Of a DNA stretch of 64,000 bases, positions 8,478-18,052 are shown one piece after another. The number at the start of each line of letters is the position of its first letter. The stretch's first letter is position 1. The notes below the pieces were generated by a model, which was given only the letters and a program-made list of their open reading frames with translations, was not told the DNA's origin and did no database searches. A program made the position numbers and the translations under genes. This DNA comes from Merdimonas sp963929015 (GTDB lineage: Bacteria > Bacillota > Clostridia > Lachnospirales > Lachnospiraceae). Where the stretch lies: positions 1 through 64,000 of the forward strand of contig NZ_CAWVHE010000003.1 of the NCBI RefSeq assembly GCF_963929015.1. The letters are read 5' to 3'.

Positions 8478-9302
8478 ATGAAAAAAATCAGAGAAATCTA
8501 TCAGAAAATTACAGCGGTCACAGAAGAGATCGGGAGCAATCATGTGGGGGCGTATGCGGCGCAGTCTGCATATTTCTTTATGCTGTGTATGATCCCGATC
8601 ATTCTTCTTCTCCTGACTCTGGTGCGCTACACGCCGGTAACCAAAGCCGATGTGATGACGGCGGTTATGCAGGTGTTTCCCTCTTCTGTAGGGTCTACGA
8701 TGGCGACGGTGGTAAATCAGGTATACAACCAGTCTATGGGCATCATTCCCATTACCATTATCGTGGCGCTGTGGTCGGCTGGGAAGGGCGTACTGGCTGT
8801 GACAAACGGACTGAACTGTGTCTATAAATGCACAGAGACCCGTAATTATGTCATTCTTCGTCTCCGCTCTACCTTGTATACCATGATGTTTTTGCTAGTG
8901 ATCCTGTTCCTATTGGTGTTGTCGGTATTTGGAAATTCTCTGAATATCTTTGTTTCAGAACATCTTCCGATCTTTCGGGAATTTGCAGACCGGATGATCG
9001 AGATCCGGGCAATCCTGACGCCGGTGGTTATGGTTGCCTTTTCTCTGCTGATCTATAAGTTTCTACCAAACCGCAGAGACACTCTTTTTCGTCAGCTTCC
9101 GGGAGCTGTATTTGCAGCCATCGGCTGGATGGCAATTTCTTGGGTGTTTTCTGTGTATGTGGATGTGTTCACCGGATTTTCCAGTATGTACGGAAGTCTG
9201 ACTACGATCGTGCTGATCATGCTGTGGATGTATTTCTGCATGTACTGTATCCTGCTGGGGGGAGAGCTGAACATGAGGATTTTCCCGGGAGATTTTTCTT
9301 GA
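8478..9302 (+). CDS. YihY/virulence factor BrkB family membrane protein
   Basis: A 274-residue protein with about six membrane segments and the family features HVGAYAAQSAYFFMLCMIP at the N-terminus, ALWSAGKGVLAVTNGLNCVY in the middle and YGSLTTIVLIMLWMYFCMYCILLGGELN at the end. The family was once called ribonuclease BN in error; its function is unknown, with transport suggested. A GTG at 8469 is in frame, but AGGTGAG at 8467-8473 is correctly spaced only for ATG 8478. Confidence 0.9.
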   Translation: MKKIREIYQKITAVTEEIGSNHVGAYAAQSAYFFMLCMIPIILLLLTLVRYTPVTKADVMTAVMQVFPSSVGSTMATVVNQVYNQSMGIIPITIIVALWSAGKGVLAVTNGLNCVYKCTETRNYVILRLRSTLYTMMFLLVILFLLVLSVFGNSLNIFVSEHLPIFREFADRMIEIRAILTPVVMVAFSLLIYKFLPNRRDTLFRQLPGAVFAAIGWMAISWVFSVYVDVFTGFSSMYGSLTTIVLIMLWMYFCMYCILLGGELNMRIFPGDFS

Positions 9303-9327
9303 CATCTGCAGCACATGTGTTTACAAT
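9299..9327 (+). promoter_or_regulatory. promoter of the pheST operon, TTGACA-17-TACAAT
   Basis: A perfect -35 box (9299-9304) overlaps the stop codon of the YihY gene, and TACAAT (9322-9327) follows at 17 bases. The start would be near 9334, at the beginning of the T-box leader. Confidence 0.75.
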
Positions 9328-9334
9328 AAATGAG

Positions 9335-9586
9335 GTATAAGAAAAAGCGATGACCGTGTCAGTAGAGACCCATTTTCCCGCAGAGAGGAGAGATCAGCGG
9401 CTGGAAGTCTTTCCGGGTTCAGATGGCGATCGAATTTCCCACGTTAGCTGCATCTTTGAACGAAAGAGTAGGAGATGCCGTCCATGCACGTTACGCAGAG
9501 AATGAGCGCCCGTTCGGCAATAGAGAGCGGGAAGCAGGGTGGTAACACGGGTAGATCTCGTCCCTTTTTTAAGGGACGATTTTTTT
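9335..9586 (+). promoter_or_regulatory. T-box leader sensing uncharged tRNA(Phe)
   Basis: The leader shows the T-box order. Stem I holds AGAGAGG and the GCTGGAAG loop. A candidate specifier codon TTC (9436-9438) lies in a purine-rich internal loop. Then come GAACGAAAGAGTAGG and the T-box sequence GGGTGGTAACACGGGT (about 9537-9552), and a terminator at 9559-9586. The TGGT of the T-box fits a tRNA acceptor ending in ACCA. Uncharged tRNA(Phe) would stabilise the antiterminator and switch on pheST. Confidence 0.9.
9559..9586 (+). terminator. T-box-controlled terminator before pheS
   Basis: The stem CGTCCCTT/AAGGGACG (9559-9566 with 9571-9578) is followed by seven T residues. It is the OFF structure of the pheS T-box. 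Confidence 0.88.
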
Positions 9587-9620
9587 ATTTCTTTAATGAA
9601 TTTTGAAAGGAAGGAAAACG

Positions 9621-10640
9621 ATGCAGGAAAAGCTGAAGAACATCAAAGAAGAGGCTCTAAGAGCCATTGAAGCGGCAGATGTGCCGGAAAAATTAAATGA
9701 TGTGCGGGTAAAGTTCCTGGGGAAAAAGGGAGAACTGACCGCCGTATTAAAAGGAATGAAGAATGTGGCTCCGGAGGAGAGACCCAAGGTGGGTCAGCTG
9801 GTCAATGAGACCCGTGCCGCGATTGAGTCGGTGCTGGAGGAGACCCGTAAAAATATGGAAAAGGCAATCCGGGAAGAACGCCTGAAACAGGAAGTCATCG
9901 ACGTGACGCTGCCTTCCAGGAAAAACCTGGTGGGACACAGCCATCCCAATACCATCGCGCTTGAGGAAGTAGAGCGTATCTTTGTGGGCATGGGTTACGA
10001 GGTGGTAGAAGGTCCGGAAGTCGAATATGATCTTTACAACTTTGAGAAACTGAACATTCCGGACGGGCATCCGGCCAAGGATGAGCAGGATACCTTCTAC
10101 ATCAATAAGGACATTGTGCTGCGGACCCAGACTTCTTCTGTGCAGGCCCGTGTCATGGAAAACACAAAACCGCCGATCCGCGTGATCTCCCCGGGCCGTG
10201 TGTTCCGTTCGGATGAGGTGGATGCCACCCATTCTCCTTCTTTCCATCAGATCGAGGGACTGGTAATCGATAAAAATGTATCTTTTGCAGATCTTAAGGG
10301 AACGCTGGAGGTGTTTGCAAAAGAGCTGTTCGGACCGGAGACAAAGACGAAGTTCCGTCCTCATCATTTCCCGTTTACCGAGCCAAGCGCAGAGGTAGAT
10401 GTGTCCTGCTTCAAATGTGGAGGCAAGGGATGCCGGTTCTGTAAGGGATCCGGCTGGATCGAGATCCTGGGCTGCGGTATGGTACATCCGCATGTGCTGG
10501 AAATGTGCGGCATCGATCCGACTGTTTATTCTGGTTTCGCTTTTGGCGTAGGCCTGGAGCGTATTGCTCTTTTGAAGTACGAGATCGACGACATGCGGCT
10601 GCTGTATGAAAACGATATCAGATTCTTGCGGCAGTTCTAG
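9621..10640 (+). CDS. pheS: phenylalanine-tRNA ligase alpha subunit
   Basis: PheS forms the catalytic half of the alpha2beta2 enzyme that loads Phe on tRNA(Phe). The 339 residues start with the coiled-coil arm and contain class II motifs, including FHQIEGLVID, the HHFPFTEPSAEVD segment, the Cys-rich CFKCGGKGCRFCKGSGW insert found in many Firmicutes, and the C-terminal GFAFGVGLERIALLKY motif 3. The start ATG 9621 has AGGAAGG upstream. An in-frame TTG at 9603 lacks such a site. Confidence 0.97.
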   Translation: MQEKLKNIKEEALRAIEAADVPEKLNDVRVKFLGKKGELTAVLKGMKNVAPEERPKVGQLVNETRAAIESVLEETRKNMEKAIREERLKQEVIDVTLPSRKNLVGHSHPNTIALEEVERIFVGMGYEVVEGPEVEYDLYNFEKLNIPDGHPAKDEQDTFYINKDIVLRTQTSSVQARVMENTKPPIRVISPGRVFRSDEVDATHSPSFHQIEGLVIDKNVSFADLKGTLEVFAKELFGPETKTKFRPHHFPFTEPSAEVDVSCFKCGGKGCRFCKGSGWIEILGCGMVHPHVLEMCGIDPTVYSGFAFGVGLERIALLKYEIDDMRLLYENDIRFLRQF

Positions 10641-10658
10641 GAAAGGAGACAAATCATT

Positions 10659-13079
10659 ATGAATACATCATTATCATGGATTAAGGCCTATGTTCCGGAC
10701 CTTGACGTGACGGCACAGGAATATACGGATGCGATGACGCTCTCCGGGACAAAGGTAGAAGGATATGAGAAACTGGATGCAGACCTGGACAAGATCGTGG
10801 TTGGACAGATTGAGAAGATCGAGAAGCATCCAGACGCAGATAAACTGATCATCTGTCAGGTAAATATAGGAACTGAGACCATCCAGATCGTGACCGGCGC
10901 GCCCAATGTGCATGAGGGCGACAAGGTTCCGGTGGTACTGGACGGCGGACGCGTGGCCGGGGGACATGAGCCGGGAAGCCGTGTGGCCGGAGGCATCAAG
11001 ATCAAGAAAGGAAAGTTAAGAGGCGTGGAGAGCTGCGGTATGATGTGCTCCATCGAGGAACTGGGCTCTAACCGGGATATGTATCCGGACGCCCCGGAGG
11101 AAGGCATCTACATTTTCCCGGAAGATACAGAAGTGGGAGCTGATGCGATAGAAGTGCTGGGACTCCATGATGTGGTCTTTGAATATGAGGTTACGTCGAA
11201 CCGCGTAGATTGTTTCAGTGTGGTGGGGATCGCCAGAGAAGCTGCGGCGACTTTTGGAAAGAAGTTCTGCCCGCCTGTGGTAACCCCGACCGGAAACAGT
11301 GAAAATGCGGCGGATTATATTAAGGTCTCTGTGAAAAATACAGATCTCTGTCCGAGATACTGTGCAAGAGTGGTAAAAAATATCAAGATCGGACCTTCTC
11401 CGGAATGGATGCAGAGAAGACTGGCCTCTGTGGGGATCCGTCCCATCAACAATCTGGTGGATATCACTAATTATGTGATGGAAGAATATGGACAGCCCAT
11501 GCACGCCTACGATCTGGATACCATCGAGGATCGCGAGATCGTAGTCCGCACTGCAGCAAAGGGAGAGAAGTTTACTACACTGGACGGCCAGGAACGCCAG
11601 ATGGATGAAACGGTTCTGATGATCTGCGACGGCAGGAAGTCCATCGGCATCGCAGGAATCATGGGAGGAGAAAATTCCATGATCACAGACGATGTACACA
11701 CCATGCTGTTTGAGGCGGCATGTTTTGATGGCACCAACATCCGGAAGTCCAGCAAAAAGGTAGGGCTTCGGACCGATGCTTCCGGTAAATTTGAGAAGGG
11801 CCTGGATCCCAATAATGCACAGGCAGCTATTGACCGCGCCTGCCAGCTGGTAGAGGAGATGGGCGCCGGAGAAGTGGTAGGCGGTATGGTAGACGTTTAT
11901 CCCCAGAAGCGGGAAGAGATCCGACTGCCCTTCCGTCCGGACGAGATCAATGTTCTGTTGGGAACAGACATTTCCCCGGAGGAGATGTTGGGGTACTTTG
12001 AGAAGATTGACCTGGGATATGACGCGGAGAAACAGGAAGTGATCGTGCCAACCTTCCGTCAGGATCTTCTGCGTACCGCAGATCTGGCAGAGGAAGTGGC
12101 AAGGTTCTTTGGATATGACAATATCCCCACTACGCTTCCCAGGGGAGAGTCCACTATGGGCAAACTGCCTTTTAAGCTGCGGGTGGAGGAGATCGCAAGG
12201 GAGATCGCAGAGTTCTGCGGCTTCAGCCAGGGCATGACCTATTCCTTTGAAAGCCCCAAGGTATTTGATAAGCTGAATCTTCCACAGGATTCCAGCCTGC
12301 GCCGGGCGATTGAGATCATGAATCCGCTGGGAGAGGATTACAGCGTGATGCGGACCACACCGCTCAATGGAATGCTGACTTCTCTTGCTACGAATTATAA
12401 CCGGAGAAATAAAAATGTCAGGCTGTATGAGCTGGCAAATGTATACCTGCCGGATGAACTGCCTCTGAAGGAGCTGCCGCAGGAAAGGATGCAGTTTACG
12501 CTTGGTATGTACGGCGATGGCGACTTTTACAGCATGAAGGGCGTGGTTGAGGAGTTCCTGGAAAAAGCGGGACTTTCTGAGAAAGAAGTGTATGACCCGA
12601 ACAGCAAGAAGCCGTACCTTCATCCGGGACGCCAGGCGGATATTGTGTACAAAGGTACTGTGATCGGATATCTGGGCGAGGTACATCCGGATGTGGCCGA
12701 CACTTATGGCATTGGCGAACGGGCATACCTTGCCGTGCTGGATATGCCGGCAGTGACAGAGTTCGCTACCTTTGACCGGAAATATGCCGGCATTGCCAGA
12801 TATCCGGCAGTGAACCGGGATATCAGTATGGTGATGCCAAAAGAGATCCTGGCCGGTCAGGTAGAAGAAGTGATTGAAAAAGAGGGAGGAAAATATCTGG
12901 AAAGTTACGCGCTCTTTGATATTTATGAAGGAGCACAGATTAAAGAAGGATATAAATCTCTGGCATATTCGATCGTATTCCGCGCGCAGGATAAGACACT
13001 GGAGGACGCAGAAGTATCTGAAGCCATGGACCGGATCCTGAAGGGCCTGGAAGCCATGGATATTGAACTTCGGAAATAG
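10659..13079 (+). CDS. pheT: phenylalanine-tRNA ligase beta subunit
   Basis: PheT provides tRNA recognition and editing. The 806-residue protein has the expected order: an N-terminal tRNA-binding domain (roughly residues 40-150, with HPDADKLIICQVN), the B3/B4 editing domain, B5 (PFRPDEINVLLG), a catalytic-like fold (roughly 480-690), and a C-terminal anticodon-binding ferredoxin-like domain (roughly 710-806, with ARYPAVNRDISMV). It follows pheS by 18 bases with its own AGGAG and is controlled by the same T-box. Confidence 0.97.
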   Translation: MNTSLSWIKAYVPDLDVTAQEYTDAMTLSGTKVEGYEKLDADLDKIVVGQIEKIEKHPDADKLIICQVNIGTETIQIVTGAPNVHEGDKVPVVLDGGRVAGGHEPGSRVAGGIKIKKGKLRGVESCGMMCSIEELGSNRDMYPDAPEEGIYIFPEDTEVGADAIEVLGLHDVVFEYEVTSNRVDCFSVVGIAREAAATFGKKFCPPVVTPTGNSENAADYIKVSVKNTDLCPRYCARVVKNIKIGPSPEWMQRRLASVGIRPINNLVDITNYVMEEYGQPMHAYDLDTIEDREIVVRTAAKGEKFTTLDGQERQMDETVLMICDGRKSIGIAGIMGGENSMITDDVHTMLFEAACFDGTNIRKSSKKVGLRTDASGKFEKGLDPNNAQAAIDRACQLVEEMGAGEVVGGMVDVYPQKREEIRLPFRPDEINVLLGTDISPEEMLGYFEKIDLGYDAEKQEVIVPTFRQDLLRTADLAEEVARFFGYDNIPTTLPRGESTMGKLPFKLRVEEIAREIAEFCGFSQGMTYSFESPKVFDKLNLPQDSSLRRAIEIMNPLGEDYSVMRTTPLNGMLTSLATNYNRRNKNVRLYELANVYLPDELPLKELPQERMQFTLGMYGDGDFYSMKGVVEEFLEKAGLSEKEVYDPNSKKPYLHPGRQADIVYKGTVIGYLGEVHPDVADTYGIGERAYLAVLDMPAVTEFATFDRKYAGIARYPAVNRDISMVMPKEILAGQVEEVIEKEGGKYLESYALFDIYEGAQIKEGYKSLAYSIVFRAQDKTLEDAEVSEAMDRILKGLEAMDIELRK

Positions 13080-13096
13080 CGGGGAGAATACTGCAT

Positions 13097-14074
13097 ATGA
13101 AAAAGAAACAGATCATTGGTCTTGTGGTTGCGGTGGCGCTGTTTATCGTGACAGGAGTGACCAGCGTGCTGACGAATACGTTGTCTGAAAAACTGCTTGA
13201 GAGCAGTGTGGAGACTCTGCTTGCAGGGGACTATACCTTCGACGCTCCAAATCAGGATTATATCGGCGTGGTGCGTGTGGAAGGGACGATACAGGAGCAG
13301 ACGGACGGAGGTTCTTTGTATGCGTCTTCCGGGTATCTGCATACGACTACGCTGGAGTATATTGATGAACTGATGGAGGATCCAAAGAACCAGGGGATCC
13401 TCCTGTATGTAGACTCTCCTGGCGGTACGGTTTATGAGTCGGAGGAACTGTATCGGAAACTTATGGAGTACAAGGAAGAAACCGGACGTCCCATCTGGGA
13501 TTATATGTCTCACTATGCGGCTTCCGGCGGATATATGATCTCTATGGCTGCCGATGAGATTTATGCAAATTCCAATACAGTGACCGGCTCCATTGGTGTG
13601 ATCATGTCAGGCTATGATCTGACCGGGCTGTATGAAAAGCTGGGAATCCGTTATGTAAGTATTACCAGCGGAAATAATAAGGACAGCAGTCAGATGACCG
13701 ATGAGCAGATCGCTATTTATCAGACACAGGTGGATGAATATTACCAGAAGTTTGTAGAGATTGTGGCTGATGGCAGAGGAATGTCAGAAGATGAGGTAAA
13801 GGCACTGGCCGATGGACGGACTTATACTGCCGGACAGGCGCTGGAGCTTGGCCTGATCGATCAGGTCAGTCTTTATGATGATATGAAAGACGCCATGAGC
13901 GAGGCCCTGGGCACGGATGTATTTTATGAACTGGAGACCCGGGACAGTGTGTGGACTTCTCTGTTCGCAGGGATAGAAGAGGTTGTGCCAAAATCAGAAG
14001 CACAGATCCTGATCGAGGCGGCAGATGAGATGGAAAGCGGGGTGCCCATGTATTATGCAGAGCAATTACCGTAG
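13097..14074 (+). CDS. sppA: signal peptide peptidase SppA, short type
   Basis: SppA is a membrane-anchored serine protease with a Ser/Lys dyad that degrades leftover signal peptides. The 325-residue protein has one N-terminal membrane helix (about residues 5-25) and one S49 domain. The nucleophile sits in AASGGYMIS (Ser143) and the general base in SGNNKD (Lys195). The length matches Bacillus SppA. It begins 17 bases after pheT and overlaps the RDD gene, so it is probably co-transcribed with both. Confidence 0.93.
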   Translation: MKKKQIIGLVVAVALFIVTGVTSVLTNTLSEKLLESSVETLLAGDYTFDAPNQDYIGVVRVEGTIQEQTDGGSLYASSGYLHTTTLEYIDELMEDPKNQGILLYVDSPGGTVYESEELYRKLMEYKEETGRPIWDYMSHYAASGGYMISMAADEIYANSNTVTGSIGVIMSGYDLTGLYEKLGIRYVSITSGNNKDSSQMTDEQIAIYQTQVDEYYQKFVEIVADGRGMSEDEVKALADGRTYTAGQALELGLIDQVSLYDDMKDAMSEALGTDVFYELETRDSVWTSLFAGIEEVVPKSEAQILIEAADEMESGVPMYYAEQLP

Positions 14075-14627
14075 TCCATACGCCGGATACGAGCCCAATG
14101 ACGGGGAGGCAGGGATACACAGACCGTTCTCCTGCGCCGGGGCGGCAGATTACGCCGGATTCTGGGTGCGGCTTGCGGCTTATGCGATCGACAGCGTTAT
14201 TGTATTTGCGGGCCTGCTCTTCGTCCGGTTGTCTCTGGCGGTTTTTTCGTCCCTTTTATCCGGGACCTGGATGCTGGAAAATATTTTGTTTCATTATACT
14301 TTGAAAGATCTTTTACTTTACGGGTGCCAGGTGCTGTATTTTATCCTGTGTACTTATCTGACCGGGACGACGCCGGGAAAGCGGCTGATGAATCTTCGTG
14401 TTGTCAGTGCATGTCCGGACGAGCCGCTGAAGCTGTGGGATGTGATTTACCGGGAGACTATCGGAAGGTTCCTGTGCAGTTTCTTTTTGGGACTTGGTTA
14501 TATCATTGCCGGTCTGGACAGGGAAAAGAGAGGGCTGCATGATATCCTGTGCGATACCCGGGTGATTTACGCAAAGAAGATCAGGGCAGTTCCGGGATAT
14601 CCCGGAACAGAGTCTGGAAACAGGTGA
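14055..14627 (+). CDS. RDD family membrane protein
   Basis: A protein of about 190 residues with three or four membrane segments and RDD landmarks: YAGFWVRLAAYAIDS (Arg and Asp of the motif), GTTPGKRLMNLRVV, and a final AGLDREKRGLHDILCDTRVIY. RDD proteins are poorly understood; some act in Na+/H+ or Na+/Li+ exchange. An in-frame ATG at 14025 exists, but 14055 gives the smaller overlap with sppA (20 bases) and a better N-terminus. The close coupling suggests a shared envelope role, which is inference. Confidence 0.82.
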   Translation: MQSNYRSPYAGYEPNDGEAGIHRPFSCAGAADYAGFWVRLAAYAIDSVIVFAGLLFVRLSLAVFSSLLSGTWMLENILFHYTLKDLLLYGCQVLYFILCTYLTGTTPGKRLMNLRVVSACPDEPLKLWDVIYRETIGRFLCSFFLGLGYIIAGLDREKRGLHDILCDTRVIYAKKIRAVPGYPGTESGNR

Positions 14628-14693
14628 AAAGGAAACACAGAATACAGAGAATCAATAAGAAATATAAAACAGTAGAAGGGATTCTGAATCATC

Positions 14694-15719
14694 ATGAAAC
14701 GACAGGATTTTTATTATGATCTGCCGGAAGAACTGATCGCCCAGGATCCGCTGAAAGACCGGTCCAGCTCCAGGCTTCTTGTGTTAGACAAGGAGTCGGG
14801 GGCTGTTTCCCATCATGTGTTTCGGGAGATTACGGACTATCTGGAGGCAGGAGACTGTCTGGTGATCAATGACACGAAGGTGATTCCGGCCAGACTGATC
14901 GGTTCCAAGATCGGGACTGATGCAAAGATAGAGATTTTATTATTAAAGCGGAGAGAAAATAATGTCTGGGAAACATTGGTGAAACCAGGGAAAAAGGCAA
15001 AAATCGGTACCAAGATCCGTTTCGGGGAAGGTCTTCTGGTGGGAGAAGTCATTGATGTGGTAGAAGAAGGAAACCGGCTGATACAGTTTACTTTTGAAGG
15101 GATTTTTGAAGAGATCCTGGATCAGCTGGGGCAGATGCCTCTGCCGCCTTATATCACGCACCAGCTGGAAGATAAAGACCGTTACAATACCGTTTATGCA
15201 GAACATTCCGGGTCGGCCGCCGCTCCAACGGCGGGCCTGCATTTCACGCCGGAGCTTCTGGAAGAAATTCAGAAAAAAGGGGTGGACGTTGCCAGGGTGA
15301 CGCTACATGTAGGCCTTGGAACCTTTCGCCCGGTCAAGGTAGATGAGATTACGGATCACCACATGCACTCGGAGTTTTATCAGATCGATGCCCAGGCGGC
15401 AGAAAAAATCAACCGTGCAAAAGAAAACGGGCACCGGGTTATTTGCGTGGGAACCACCAGCTGCCGTACCATCGAGTCTGCTGCGGACGAGAACGGCCGC
15501 CTGGAGGCAAAAAGCGGATGGACAGAAATCTTCATCTATCCAGGCTATCACTTTAAAGTACTGGATTGCCTGATCACCAATTTTCATCTGCCAGAGTCCA
15601 CGCTGATCATGCTGGTGTCCGCACTGGCAGGCCGGGAACATGTGCTGGCAGCCTATGAAGAAGCAGTAAAAGAGCGGTACCGGTTCTTCAGTTTTGGAGA
15701 CGCTATGCTGATAAAGTAA
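14694..15719 (+). CDS. queA: S-adenosylmethionine:tRNA ribosyltransferase-isomerase
   Basis: QueA transfers and isomerises the ribose of SAM onto preQ1 in tRNA to give epoxyqueuosine. The 341-residue protein has the full family length and shows FYYDLPEELIAQDP at the start, CLVINDTKVIPARL, GSAAAPTAGLHFTPELL and a C-terminal NFHLPESTLIMLVSALAG. No tgt or queG gene lies next to it in this window. It starts 66 bases after the RDD gene. Confidence 0.97.
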   Translation: MKRQDFYYDLPEELIAQDPLKDRSSSRLLVLDKESGAVSHHVFREITDYLEAGDCLVINDTKVIPARLIGSKIGTDAKIEILLLKRRENNVWETLVKPGKKAKIGTKIRFGEGLLVGEVIDVVEEGNRLIQFTFEGIFEEILDQLGQMPLPPYITHQLEDKDRYNTVYAEHSGSAAAPTAGLHFTPELLEEIQKKGVDVARVTLHVGLGTFRPVKVDEITDHHMHSEFYQIDAQAAEKINRAKENGHRVICVGTTSCRTIESAADENGRLEAKSGWTEIFIYPGYHFKVLDCLITNFHLPESTLIMLVSALAGREHVLAAYEEAVKERYRFFSFGDAMLIK

Positions 15720-15725
15720 CAGATG

Positions 15726-15758
15726 GGGACGTAGACCTTTTGCAAAGGTCTACGTCCC
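15726..15758. repeat. long palindrome, possible REP-like element
   Basis: Fifteen-base perfect arms (15726-15740 and 15744-15758) separated by TGC: GGGACGTAGACCTTT and its complement. It lies between the converging ends of queA and the M18 peptidase gene. No T-run follows on either strand, so it is a poor terminator. The form recalls mobile intergenic palindromes linked to REP-associated transposases. Confidence 0.6.
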
Positions 15759-15802
15759 AAATTGCATTTTACCCTGTCCCTTTTTGGCATTTAGGGTGTA
15801 CC

Positions 15803-17071
15803 TTATGCAAAGAATTGTTCTGCCACCCGGATCAGATATTCGACGTCTTTTACGCCTGCGGTTTCGTAAGGGGAGTGCATGGCCAGCTGGGGGAGGCCGA
15901 TGTCTGCGGTGTGCAGTGCGACCCGGGTATTGGAGATGTTTCCAAGTGTGGAGCCCCCGGCCATGTCTGAGCGGTTGGCGAAGGTCTGCACAGGCACGTC
16001 TGCTTTTTTACAAAGATCCCGGAACATGGCGGCGGAGATGCCATCGGTGCAGTATTTCTGGTTGGCGTTGTATTTGATCACGATACCGCCGTTCAGGTAG
16101 GGCCTGTTGGTGGGATCGGCTTTGTCCGGATGGTTGGGATGAACGGCGTGTGCATTGTCTGCAGAGAGCATCATACTGTCAGCCAGACACATGAGATAAT
16201 CTTCCGTGGACCTGCCAAGCCCAAGAAAGATCCGGGTCAGGGTATCATAGAGAAATGTGGAGGCAGCGCCCTGTCTGGTGCTGCTCCCTACTTCTTCATT
16301 GTCAAATACACAGTGCAGATTGAGGTACTGCTCCTTTTTTCCGGCAAGAAAGCCGGAAAGGGATGCAAAGGCGCACAGCAGGTCATCCAGCCGGCCGCAG
16401 GAAATAAATTCATTTTCTGCGCCCCAGACGCTGGCTTTTTCCCGGTTGTAGAGGAAAAGGTCATGGCTTAAGACTGCGTCCACTTCCACGCCGGCCGCTT
16501 CCGACACGATTTTCATAAAGCTGTCCTTTGCCGTAATATTTCCGTAAAGAGGAAGCATGTCTTTTTGTGGATTGTAGGTGTATCCCTTGTTGGCATCCGG
16601 ATTCATGTGAATGGCCAGATTGGGGATCAGAGCCAGATCCCGCCGGACGTTGACCAGCCTGCTGACATAGTCTCCGGTATGCGGGTCTTTGATGACGACC
16701 CGGCCGGCTGCAGACAGAGGGCGATCCAGCCAGGGGGCCAGGAGCATGCCGCCGTACCGTTCCACATTCAGGCGGATGTAATGCCCTTCTGTTTCAAGTT
16801 CCGGGTTTTCCTTGAGCTTAAAGCAGGGCGAGTCGCTGTGGCTGGCCAGGATGTGCATAGTTTTCCAGGAACCGGCGGGAATGGTAAAAGCAATCAGAGA
16901 GGAATCGTTGCGGGTGACATAGTAGCGTCCTGCGGAAGTCAGATTCCAGGACTCGTTTTCGGAAAGCCGGATAAAGCCGTTGCGGTCCAGTTCGGCTTTT
17001 GTGTTCTCGATTGCGTGAAAACAGGTGGGACTTTCCTCCAGGAACTGGATCAGTTGAGAAATCGTACGCAT
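15803..17071 (-). CDS. apeB: M18 family aminopeptidase, aspartyl aminopeptidase
   Basis: A zinc aminopeptidase that removes N-terminal acidic residues. The 422-residue protein shows the M18 metal-site motifs in order: ASHSDSPCFKL, GRLDDLLCAFA, FDNEEVGSSTRQGA, SADNAHAVHPNHPDKAD and a C-terminal HSPYETAGVKDVEYL. It is the last gene of a minus-strand run and begins 36 bases after the DUF4129 gene. That operon usually carries a transglutaminase; none is present, and this peptidase takes the end position. Confidence 0.93.
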   Translation of the reverse strand: MRTISQLIQFLEESPTCFHAIENTKAELDRNGFIRLSENESWNLTSAGRYYVTRNDSSLIAFTIPAGSWKTMHILASHSDSPCFKLKENPELETEGHYIRLNVERYGGMLLAPWLDRPLSAAGRVVIKDPHTGDYVSRLVNVRRDLALIPNLAIHMNPDANKGYTYNPQKDMLPLYGNITAKDSFMKIVSEAAGVEVDAVLSHDLFLYNREKASVWGAENEFISCGRLDDLLCAFASLSGFLAGKKEQYLNLHCVFDNEEVGSSTRQGAASTFLYDTLTRIFLGLGRSTEDYLMCLADSMMLSADNAHAVHPNHPDKADPTNRPYLNGGIVIKYNANQKYCTDGISAAMFRDLCKKADVPVQTFANRSDMAGGSTLGNISNTRVALHTADIGLPQLAMHSPYETAGVKDVEYLIRVAEQFFA

Positions 17072-17107
17072 AAATGAATCTCCTTTTCGTCAGATTTGTT
17101 GTGCCAG

Positions 17108-18052
17108 TTATTTTAAAGCGGCCGCTCCCCTGCGGGCCTTGTCTACATCTGCTCCCGTACAGGTTTCATTGCTGTACCGGGCTTTTTCGTAGGCTTCATG
17201 AAGTTCTTTCTGGCCGGGAAAACCAGTAAGGCCTGCCAGATCTTCGATCTGGGACGGGGTCATGGAGCGGGCCGGAGTCTGCCGGGAGGACATGTGCCGC
17301 CGGACAGAACGGATATACAGCTTACGGATGCGGCATTCCGGACTACTGTCAAAAAAGGGAATATGGCCGGAAGCCTGCTTCTTTTCAGTCCGTTCTTTCG
17401 CCATTTTGGGAGAAACAAACTCCCGTACATCCATGCCTTCTTTTCGCCGTACGGAAGTAAGCTTTCGCAACAACGAACGGAAAAGAAAAAAGATCAGCCA
17501 CAGCAGAAAAACGACCGTGATAAGGACCGCCAGATGTTCCAGAAATTGTCCAAGAAATGAGGGGCCGCCGGATGGCGCTGCCGCAGCAAAGGCGCCGGCC
17601 TGCGGAAGAGAAACCTCTTCTTCCAGAACGTCTTGCGGGGAAAATCCGCTGTTTCCCGGGAAAATATGGCTAAGGATTAAACGAAGCGCTGCGCCAAGGT
17701 ATTCTTTTATGGTATGCCACACATTTTGCCAGGGCAGATGCAGGAGCAGATACATAAAACCTCCCGTTGCCAGCAAAAAAGCAGCGAGCAGCAGAGTGTT
17801 GAGCAGGCGGATCCGCTGCTTCGGAACAAAGGACACGTCTCTGTTCATGGTCAGGTACCGGTAGATTCCCTGCTGGTTCCTGTGGATCAGCCAGGAGAAA
17901 ATATCCAGGACGAACAGCCGGTAGCCGTACCTGGCGAAAGCGGCATCGTGGGTGATTATGGTTGCAAAGTAGAGGCATCCTGCCACAACCAGCACTGCAA
18001 AATGCAGTTCCCAGAGGGAGTGGCGGCAATATGCCTGATATAGCTTACGCAA
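17108..18052 (-). CDS. DUF4129-type membrane protein of the MoxR-DUF58 operon
   Basis: A 314-residue protein with hydrophobic segments near residues 14-34, 85-105 and 172-192 and a basic cytoplasmic tail. The tail contains IRKLYIRSVRRHM and TPSQIEDLAGLTGFPGQKELHEAYEKARYS, the pattern of the short C-terminal DUF4129 domain. Its start overlaps the DUF58 gene by 8 bases. Such proteins always sit in MoxR-DUF58-transglutaminase clusters thought to assemble surface or enzyme complexes. The role of this subunit is unknown. Confidence 0.72.
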   Translation of the reverse strand: MRKLYQAYCRHSLWELHFAVLVVAGCLYFATIITHDAAFARYGYRLFVLDIFSWLIHRNQQGIYRYLTMNRDVSFVPKQRIRLLNTLLLAAFLLATGGFMYLLLHLPWQNVWHTIKEYLGAALRLILSHIFPGNSGFSPQDVLEEEVSLPQAGAFAAAAPSGGPSFLGQFLEHLAVLITVVFLLWLIFFLFRSLLRKLTSVRRKEGMDVREFVSPKMAKERTEKKQASGHIPFFDSSPECRIRKLYIRSVRRHMSSRQTPARSMTPSQIEDLAGLTGFPGQKELHEAYEKARYSNETCTGADVDKARRGAAALK

